DNA from: Paracoccaceae bacterium
GTDB taxonomy: Bacteria > Pseudomonadota > Alphaproteobacteria > Rhodobacterales > Rhodobacteraceae
NCBI GenBank assembly: GCA_002708925.1
Contig: PAPN01000049.1
Coordinates: 1-64,000 of the forward strand
Direction: 5' to 3'
Length of the DNA stretch: 64,000 nucleotides
Shown here: piece by piece, positions 58,282 through 64,000 of the stretch
Numbering within the stretch: position 1 is the first letter of the stretch
Layout: each line of letters begins with the position of its first letter
Made by a program: the position numbers and the translations under genes
Notes under the pieces: model-generated
The model's database searches: none
Told to the model about the DNA's origin: nothing
Seen by the model: the letters and a program-made list of their open reading frames with translations, nothing else

Positions 58282-58809
58282 TCATAAGTGCAGCCCCGGA
58301 AATTTGGCGCGGGTCATCCTGCCGGAGGGGAAACGCTCAAGCTCGATCTCTTCACGGGACAGGGACAAGACGATCTGCGAGGCATCGCCCTCGGCCGATA
58401 TCAGGCGCAGGTCCAGCCACTCGCCCTCGACCAGATCGGGCGAGGACGCCAGGACAACCGCCATGTTCACCGTGGCCTGATCGGTGAAGCTGCGCAGCAC
58501 TTCGGTGATGCGGGCGTCCAGGTTTTCCAACACGATCTGGGAGGATGCCGGCGCGTCCTCATTGTCGTCGGGCACCACTGCGCTGGCGATGATCCAAAGG
58601 TACGGGTCACTCAGCGGGTCCGCCCCGCGCCAAGCTGATCGGGTTCCATAGGTCAGCGGGTCCGAGCTGAGGCGCTCGGTGTTGTCTGTGGAGAGCCGGA
58701 TCGGGCCTTCAAGGGCCGGGTGGGCGATCTCGAACAGCACCACCTCGATCTCGGCCGAGGCCTGCTCGTCATGCGCCATCCGCGCGTTCAGGGAGACATG
58801 GCGGCTCAT
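58282..58809 (-). CDS. Phage minor tail protein (DUF1833-like)
   Basis: 175 residues. EVVLFEIAHPALEGPIRLSTDN is the DUF1833 opening, and IVLENLDARITEVLRSF with a VELVLASSPDLVEGEW-like strand match. In lambda-like tails it takes the place of gpL. It overlaps the preceding gene by 4 nt. Confidence 0.8.
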   Translation of the reverse strand: MSRHVSLNARMAHDEQASAEIEVVLFEIAHPALEGPIRLSTDNTERLSSDPLTYGTRSAWRGADPLSDPYLWIIASAVVPDDNEDAPASSQIVLENLDARITEVLRSFTDQATVNMAVVLASSPDLVEGEWLDLRLISAEGDASQIVLSLSREEIELERFPSGRMTRAKFPGLHL

Positions 58810-59228
58810 GGCATCACCACAACGGAGAATGTTTTGCGAAACTCGACTTGCCCCGCGATGCTTTCCTGCGGCGGCTCATCGCCCCAAGCACAGAGCCATG
58901 TCGCCGAGATCAGCAGCGGCGTGCTGTCATCCACCATCAAGGGCTGCCCGTCGCCATCGAGGAGCGGCCAACCGTCGGTGGTCGGGTCCGGCATCCAGAA
59001 GAGATGCGCGCCTTGTGCGCATTCCAGCCGATAGAACTGGTCAAAGACGGCCTTTTCCGCACGGGTCAGAACAACGGACAGGGTGACAAACTCAGCCACC
59101 GACGAAAAGCGGCGACGATAGCCCGGAGGGCCGGTTTCGTGCTGACGTTTGCGGCGCGCGTCCTGGGGCTGGGCATTCCAGGTCTTGCGCTCGGGGCGCG
59201 GGAGGGTATCGGGCCAGGTAGCAATCAT
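58806..59228 (-). CDS. Phage minor tail protein (gpM position)
   Basis: 140 residues; RRFSSVAEFVTLSVVLTRAE and FDQFYRLECAQGAHLFWMPD are typical for the small protein between tape measure and L-like protein. Exact family not named. Overlaps the tape measure gene by 4 nt and the DUF1833-like gene by 4 nt. Confidence 0.75.
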   Translation of the reverse strand: MIATWPDTLPRPERKTWNAQPQDARRKRQHETGPPGYRRRFSSVAEFVTLSVVLTRAEKAVFDQFYRLECAQGAHLFWMPDPTTDGWPLLDGDGQPLMVDDSTPLLISATWLCAWGDEPPQESIAGQVEFRKTFSVVVMP

Positions 59229-62200
59229 CCGCGATCGATCCCCCTCTGTTTGAGACCATAGCGGCTGCCCATGACCTTGGCTGCCTTCCCGCCACGCGCG
59301 CCGGTGCCGGTCGCCACCGCATCGGACAGGACCAGATCATAGCGGCGCTGACCGCGCGCATCGGTGCTTTCCTGAATATGCATATCCAGCGCCGCCGAGC
59401 TGTTGTTGATCGGCGCGATGACCGGCGCAAAGGTGATGTTTGCGGGGGCGGCCGTCATCATTGGCCCCTGACGGGCGGTCAGTATCTGGCGTGTCAAGTC
59501 GGCGGGAATGATCGTGCTGGGGCCGGTATATTCAAGCTCGGGACCTTCTTCCCCGACGATCCTGACGCCTCCAGCATGATTGCCACCTTTGGCGAACCCC
59601 GGAATTTTGAACGCCTTGAATGCCGCACCCAAAAGGCTTGTAAGGAAAGAGCCGCTTCCGCCACCTCCTGACAAATTCTGCATCAAGGCTTGCCCGAATG
59701 TATCGAATCCCGAACCCAAAGTTCCCAGGCCCTGTGACGCCGTCCCAGTCGTTGCAGTGAACTTGGCCATGGCCGCCTCAGCGGCAGCCAGGCGCTGGTC
59801 CCAACCCAGACCGCCCTGTGGATTGCCGGGGCTCCACCCCGAGGGGCGCTCGAACCCGATAAACGCCTGGTTCGCCTCATAGACATTCTCGGAGGCCATC
59901 AAGCGCTTAAGTACCCCATTCTCGGAGGTCAGCAGCTCTTGCCAGGCGAACTCCAACTGAGCCTGCACATTGCCCAGGTTCTGCCGGCCGCCGATAAACT
60001 CAAACAGCTTTTCCGCCCGATCATTGTGCTGAAACAGGCCGAACGCATTTCCCCCATCGCCCACCGCCAGCGGGTTGAAACCGCTCTCGGCCGAGACGTT
60101 CCCAACGATCGCGGCGACCTGGTGTGGCGCGAGCCCTTTGGCTGAGTAAAAATCCCAGACTTGTTGCTGGATCGCGCCCGATCCCATCAACCCGGCGCGT
60201 GCCCCCATACCAGCACCACCAAGGCCCGCAGACGGTCCAGAAACTGCACCTGCGTTTAGCGTCACCATGGGGGTGGTGATCGACATTGCCGCCGCGGACA
60301 TGGCGTTTGCCTTCAGCCCCGTGATCTCATTTTGATCGGCCCGGCCGGTCAGCCGCCCCCAAATTCCTTGCAGGCCGCCAACGTCACTCAAGGTGCCGTA
60401 GTTCGTCCCCAGGATGGCGTTTTTCAGGGGGTTCTTGATCGCAAGCTCGGCAAAGAGCCCCTTGATCTCGTCCCCAAAGCTATCCAGAGCGCCGGACAAA
60501 TCCCCGTCCAGCAAAGCGTCGGTCGCGCCGTCAATCGCGCCTTCCGCCGCCGAGTGAACGCCATCCCAAGATTGGGCCTGGCGGGCCAGTTCGGCGCGCA
60601 GCTCTTCAGACGCGACCGCCTGCTCGCGAATCTGATCCGCATAGGAGCTGCCCGCATCAATTCCACGCTCGAGGATCGCCACCTCGGCCTCATAGAGCGC
60701 CAGGACACGCCGCCGCACCGTCTCGCTTTGACCGACTAGCGCGACCTCCAGTTTCAGCCGCTCGATACTCGCGGTCTGGTTTTTCAGAATCTGCTGAGCG
60801 GCGGCTGCCCGACCAAAGGGATCGGCGCTGTTCTGACCGTGGGTGGCCTCCCATTGACTGCGCAAAATACCTTTGGTTGCCTCAGAGACTTTCAGGGATT
60901 TTAGCTGCAGCTCGAATTCTTCGCGCGCGGCCTGTATCTGCAGGCGCTTGACCTGCAGACTTTCGCGGCCATGCTTCAGAATGGCCTGCGCGATCTGCGC
61001 CTCGCGTTGCAGGTCACCCAGCATGTCAGACGCCTGCTTTTTCGCCTGAACCGCCTCTACTTCGCGACGGCGTTCCCGCTCCAGCGTCAGCAGCCGGACG
61101 GCCTTCTCGATCTGATCGTGCGCAACCCCGGCCTCTTTCATCCTGGTACGCAGGGCGTTCTTGGCGTGTTCCGTCCGCAGCCGCTCAACTTTTACATGCC
61201 CCTCACCATGACGCAGGATCGCTTCTGAGATCGCCAGTTCCTGGTAAAGTGTGGTCATGTTGTCCTGGACTAGGCGTGCGCGCTCTGCAGCGGCCTCGCG
61301 CGATTTGGCCGCCTGTTGCGCTTCGAGCGCCGCAATTGCCTTTTGTGCCTCCGCGCTTTGTTCCTCGATGCCCAATTCATCCAGGCGCAGCATCAGCGCC
61401 TCGCGCGCCTGCCGGTTGCGCAGCGCTTCAACCTCGCGGCTGTTTTCACCATGCTGCAAAATGGTCTGCGACAGCGCCGCCTGTTTTTCATAGTCGGCAG
61501 TCGCCAACTTGATCTCGGCCCTGCCGCTGGCGTTTTCATCTTGGGCCTGCAGCTTGGTCAAATGGTCCAGGAGGGTCTGAACCTGAGAGATAAAAGCATC
61601 CTCTTCTTTCGAGATGCCACCGTGCAGCCCAGCGGCCTCCTGGACCCGTTTGTGCAGAACCTCCAACGCCTTGATCTGGCTTTCCAGCGATTGTGCATCG
61701 GCGGCCCATCGCATGGCGCTTTCGATTCCCCTCGCCGTCTTGTTTTCAGCCCGGCTCAGCCCGAACCGATCCCGGATTGTCCCCAGAGCAGAAGAGGCAA
61801 GGTCAGCTTCTTCGCCAAACCGAACACCCTGACTGGATGCCAATGACTTCAGGCTGTCAGTTGCCGATCGGGCCGCAGCTCGGCGATCCAAGGCGGCAAT
61901 ATCGGTCAACAGGTCCTTGGCAATCTTTGAGGCCGAACCGAACTCGGCCGTCAGATCGGCCGCAGACATCCGCGCGCGATCGCTGCTTTTCGCATAGGCG
62001 TCAACCGTGCTTTCCAGCTCGCCCATCACCTCCTGCAGGCTTTTTGCCTTTGGCGTGATCGAGCCAAAGGCCTGAACACCTGCGGCACCCAGCCCGATGA
62101 TACCAATCGTCGCCAGGCTCATCGGATTGAGCATGGATTTCACGCCGGCAGCCATCGCGGAAAACGCCGCCTGACCACCGCCAAGCTGAGCCGTCATCTG

Positions 62201-62881
62201 GTTCATCTGCGTGCCCTGTTGCAGCGCCAGAACCATCGGATTTTGCCCCATCAAAGCCATCATGCCGATGTCATTGAACTGCGCCAGGTAATAGGCATTT
62301 GCCGCCCCGGCACCCCGCGCAAGCCGGGCATTCTCGGCCAGTTGGTCGTTCATCGGCGCAATGATCTGCGCGGCACTGGCCCGTGCCTGAGCCGCTTCGC
62401 GTTCGGTAATTGCACCCAGCTCCTGCGCCTCGGCAATGCGGCGCAGCTGGGTCTCATACTGCTGCGAGGCCGCAAAGATCGGATTGAACTGCGCGCGCAC
62501 CTGGTTGAGCTGGTTCTGCCAGGCCTCGTTCTCGCGGCTGACTTTCATCAGAGCATCAACCTGTGCCGACAGGCTGGTTGTGAACCTGTCAGAGCTGGTC
62601 CCGGCCTGCCCCCAGGCCGCCGCAATCCCCCGCGCGGACCCGGTCAGGCTGGCCAGCTCCGCCTCCGCAGCGGCGCTGGCTCTCGTTGCCTGGGACAGAT
62701 CACGGGTGACTGTAGACGCAAACCCCGAAAATCCGCTGGTACCGCCTTGGACTGTCAGACGGCTTGCGTCTTCTGCCTTTTTATGCAGGCCAAGGATGGC
62801 CCCCTGGACCTTCGCGATCTCGGCAATCGACTGGCTGGCATCAGCCCGAAAGCTCAGCAGGACATCAATCGGTGCGGTCAC
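59225..62881 (-). CDS. Tape measure protein with lysozyme-like domain
   Basis: 1218 residues. Long helical repeats (AQAILKHGRESLQVKRLQIQ, QTILQHGENSREVEALRNRQ and similar HGE/HGR units) set tail length. A hydrophobic patch around residue 240 (ALMGQNPMVLALQQGTQMNQ) is typical. At about 960-1090 is a phage tail lysozyme-like domain with HQVAAIVGNVSAESGFNPLA and AFGLFQHN (Glu in SAESG). Overlaps the GT reading frame by 4 nt. Confidence 0.93.
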   Translation of the reverse strand: MTAPIDVLLSFRADASQSIAEIAKVQGAILGLHKKAEDASRLTVQGGTSGFSGFASTVTRDLSQATRASAAAEAELASLTGSARGIAAAWGQAGTSSDRFTTSLSAQVDALMKVSRENEAWQNQLNQVRAQFNPIFAASQQYETQLRRIAEAQELGAITEREAAQARASAAQIIAPMNDQLAENARLARGAGAANAYYLAQFNDIGMMALMGQNPMVLALQQGTQMNQMTAQLGGGQAAFSAMAAGVKSMLNPMSLATIGIIGLGAAGVQAFGSITPKAKSLQEVMGELESTVDAYAKSSDRARMSAADLTAEFGSASKIAKDLLTDIAALDRRAAARSATDSLKSLASSQGVRFGEEADLASSALGTIRDRFGLSRAENKTARGIESAMRWAADAQSLESQIKALEVLHKRVQEAAGLHGGISKEEDAFISQVQTLLDHLTKLQAQDENASGRAEIKLATADYEKQAALSQTILQHGENSREVEALRNRQAREALMLRLDELGIEEQSAEAQKAIAALEAQQAAKSREAAAERARLVQDNMTTLYQELAISEAILRHGEGHVKVERLRTEHAKNALRTRMKEAGVAHDQIEKAVRLLTLERERRREVEAVQAKKQASDMLGDLQREAQIAQAILKHGRESLQVKRLQIQAAREEFELQLKSLKVSEATKGILRSQWEATHGQNSADPFGRAAAAQQILKNQTASIERLKLEVALVGQSETVRRRVLALYEAEVAILERGIDAGSSYADQIREQAVASEELRAELARQAQSWDGVHSAAEGAIDGATDALLDGDLSGALDSFGDEIKGLFAELAIKNPLKNAILGTNYGTLSDVGGLQGIWGRLTGRADQNEITGLKANAMSAAAMSITTPMVTLNAGAVSGPSAGLGGAGMGARAGLMGSGAIQQQVWDFYSAKGLAPHQVAAIVGNVSAESGFNPLAVGDGGNAFGLFQHNDRAEKLFEFIGGRQNLGNVQAQLEFAWQELLTSENGVLKRLMASENVYEANQAFIGFERPSGWSPGNPQGGLGWDQRLAAAEAAMAKFTATTGTASQGLGTLGSGFDTFGQALMQNLSGGGGSGSFLTSLLGAAFKAFKIPGFAKGGNHAGGVRIVGEEGPELEYTGPSTIIPADLTRQILTARQGPMMTAAPANITFAPVIAPINNSSAALDMHIQESTDARGQRRYDLVLSDAVATGTGARGGKAAKVMGSRYGLKQRGIDRG

Positions 62882-63255
62882 GATTGCGCCTCCCCAAAGA
62901 CCACCAGAGCCTCCGATTCCATGATCTGAATGTCCGCGAAAGCGGCCTCGTCTGCGCCGCTGCGCCTCAGAACGACATCAACGCCCTGATAGTCCAACCC
63001 CAACCAGATCAGCCCAGCCATGCCCGCAGCGACCCGCCATTGGGTCTCGCAGGCCAGAAAGGCACAGACGCTTTTCCAGTTTGATGGCAACACTTCGAAC
63101 CCTCCTGCATCCTTGTCAGAACATGTCTCCTGCGCGGGCACCTCTGCCCCCATCGCGCGAAACTGTCGGGTGATTTCGTCGTCAATCCTGACAGGTTCGC
63201 GATCGTCAGAGCGGCCAAGCCGGGCCATTGCCCAGGCTCTGGCCGCCTCCTTCAG
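62878..63255 (-). CDS. DUF1799-like tail chaperone part (T of G/GT), reached by -1 frameshift
   Basis: About 125 residues in the frame -1 to the G gene: LKEAARAWAMARLG, then NWKSVCAFLACETQWRV and WLGLDYQGVDVVLRR, the DUF1799 signature. In the lambda pattern it is made as a fusion G-T after -1 slippage at 63255-63261. Starting alone at an internal ATG (MARLGRSDD) is the alternative, though spacing to the AAGGAGG box is poor. Confidence 0.82.
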   Translation of the reverse strand: MKEAARAWAMARLGRSDDREPVRIDDEITRQFRAMGAEVPAQETCSDKDAGGFEVLPSNWKSVCAFLACETQWRVAAGMAGLIWLGLDYQGVDVVLRRSGADEAAFADIQIMESEALVVFGEAQS

Positions 63256-63626
63256 TTTCCCAGGTGAGCGCCGCCCGCCATGCTTTCGTGATAGGCGGTC
63301 CAAACCGCCACGCGCGCCCAGGGCTGACGCAGCATCTGATCGACCTTGGCGGCGTTGAAGGGCACCGGGGTTTTGTCGGTGTCCACGATCTCGTCCCAAT
63401 CCTTGATGACGGCCGCCAGGGACATCCGGTCTTCCTTCAACTGCTCTTCGACATCCAGAATGGCCAGGACACAGGCGCGCTCTGCGGCTTCCGCGTCCTG
63501 GTCACGCGGCTCGAACAGTACCTTGAAGGTCCGTTCAGCGAACTGGCCGGGATTGTCCGTGTCTGGCATGTTGACAACAACAGGCCACCAGTAGCGCGGG
63601 GTATCGGCAAGGATGAATTTCGTCAT
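63252..63626 (-). CDS. Tail assembly chaperone G
   Basis: 124 residues from the ATG at 63626, with GGAGAAG upstream. Sequence MTKFILADTPRYWWPVVVNM, then FKVLFEPRDQDAEAAERACV and AVWTAYHESMAGG. It is in the place of lambda gpG, between tail tube and tape measure, and ends with the slippery GGGAAAC directly before its TGA. Confidence 0.83.
   Translation of the reverse strand: MTKFILADTPRYWWPVVVNMPDTDNPGQFAERTFKVLFEPRDQDAEAAERACVLAILDVEEQLKEDRMSLAAVIKDWDEIVDTDKTPVPFNAAKVDQMLRQPWARVAVWTAYHESMAGGAHLGN
63255..63261 (-). other. Slippery heptamer GGGAAAC for -1 frameshift
   Basis: In the G frame it reads CTG GGA AAC TGA, so G-GGA-AAC has the exact X-XXY-YYZ phasing. Lambda uses GGGAAAG at the same place. 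Slipping back one base gives the DUF1799 frame. AAGGAGG after the stop could further stimulate the slip. Confidence 0.8.
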
Positions 63627-63662
63627 GAGGGTCTTCTCCATATTCCGTTTGTGCGATGGCTG

Positions 63663-63681
63663 GGGCCGCAGACGGCGGCCC
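63663..63681. terminator. GC-rich hairpin between tail tube and G genes
   Basis: GGGCCGC-5 nt-GCGGCCC, 7 bp, in the 155-bp gap between tail tube stop and G. No T-tract, so it may lower rather than stop read-through, giving more tube protein than chaperone. Confidence 0.45.
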
Positions 63682-63781
63682 TCGGGTACTTCTCCTGACC
63701 ATCCACGCCCGCCATCCCGGCGCGATGGTTTGAAATGTTGCGCCCCCTCACAGTGCGCTCATCAATCCCCACGGAATGGCG

Positions 63782-64000
63782 TCAGCGCACCGTGATTGTC
63801 AGCTCGTCACGCCCGTTCTCGGGGCACAGCCCCAAAGGCAGCGAATAATTGACGATGTTGTTTTCCTGCCCTTGCGAGGGAGCGCCGATTTCCACAGCAG
63901 GTGCCGCGATCTCCACGATGTTGCCGGCAGCGGTGCCATGCTGGATGCTCAAAGCACCACGACTGCGCGCGCGGGCGATGCCAAACCAATCCACAGTCGC
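63782..64000 (-). CDS. Major tail tube protein, 5' part beyond window
   Basis: The last 72 residues: DWFGIARARSRGALSIQHGT, AAGNIVEIAAPAVEIGAPS and CPENGRDELTITVR. This end is typical of siphophage tail tube proteins (GNDE-like end, APA-containing strand). The start is off the right edge, so length cannot be given. Confidence 0.78.
   Translation of the reverse strand, partial: ATVDWFGIARARSRGALSIQHGTAAGNIVEIAAPAVEIGAPSQGQENNIVNYSLPLGLCPENGRDELTITVR

Larger units (their letters stand above)
49150..64000. mobile_element. Lambda-like siphophage prophage, right end beyond window
   Basis: From tRNA-Cys to the window edge the genes are phage-type: integrase remnant, adenine methylase with com, tail fibre, J, K, L/M-like proteins, tape measure, G/GT chaperones and tail tube, all on the minus strand except one opposite-strand gene. 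The order is that of lambda tail operons. Head and packaging genes would lie further right. A second copy of the tRNA-Cys 3' end should mark the far end. Confidence 0.9.

Noticed and set aside
57710-58285. 191-residue minus-strand frame opposite the moron
   Set aside because: The plus-strand frame has better composition, a ribosome site and protein-like hydrophobic pattern; the minus frame is Cys/Ser-rich and irregular.
49950-64000. Gene transfer agent (GTA) cluster instead of prophage
   Set aside because: Rhodobacter-type GTA tail genes have a different order and sequence; com, methylase, integrase remnant and lambda-like K-J-fibre order favour a prophage.

Overview
The window is a GC-rich chromosomal segment that looks like a Rhodobacterales (Roseobacter-group) alphaproteobacterium. 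The basis is the type of protein seen throughout (DUF2927 lipoprotein, a PopZ-like protein, a class-V aminotransferase next to a HisC-like aminotransferase, ValS with a lineage-specific insertion), the codon use, and dense operons with 4-nt ATGA/GTGA overlaps. This assignment is by pattern recognition, not a database search.

Layout. 1-5 kb: a lipoprotein cut by the window edge, gatCA (tRNA-dependent amidation), a UPF0173 hydrolase, and divergent tadA and rluB (RNA modification). 5.0-10.8 kb: a seven-gene membrane-stress type operon made of a 27-residue membrane peptide, XpaC-like, TelA-like, a DUF2927 lipoprotein, an SPFH protein with a GYF_2 tail, an NTF2-like protein and a zinc-ribbon membrane protein. 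10.8-14.1 kb: nitroreductase, dtd, a GFA-family protein, rhomboid and a TPR protein. 14.1-22.4 kb: a TPP riboswitch leading one unbroken thiamine operon thiD-O-S-G-E-F-Y-tenA(Cys type)-Z-tenA(second type)-X. It combines thiazole synthesis, coupling to the pyrimidine, and uptake/salvage of damaged pyrimidines; no thiC is present here. 22.4-22.7 kb: a tRNA-Leu(UAA) gene split by a group I intron. 22.8-48.9 kb: mostly core genes (IMPase, metR/metF with paired MetR-like operators, valS, crotonase, aminotransferases, MsbA-like ABC exporter, ygfZ, efp, cobQ, PopZ-like, tolC, pcm).

49.1-64.0 kb: a lambda-like siphophage prophage lying against a tRNA-Cys gene and running off the right edge. From right to left its genes are tail tube, tail chaperones G/GT with a canonical -1 slippery heptamer, a tape measure with a lysozyme-like domain, minor tail proteins, an opposite-strand 'moron' gene, an NlpC/P60 tail peptidase, tip protein J, a tail fibre carrying an SGNH esterase, a short Com-like zinc finger plus a Dam-type adenine methylase, and finally only the C-terminal scrap of an integrase. 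The integrase loss suggests the element can no longer excise by itself.

The points most worth following are the split tRNA-Leu, the G/GT frameshift signal, the Com-methylase pair with its very short com gene, the 27-residue peptide heading the TelA/SPFH operon, the two-TenA thiamine salvage operon, and an AT-richer patch inside valS.
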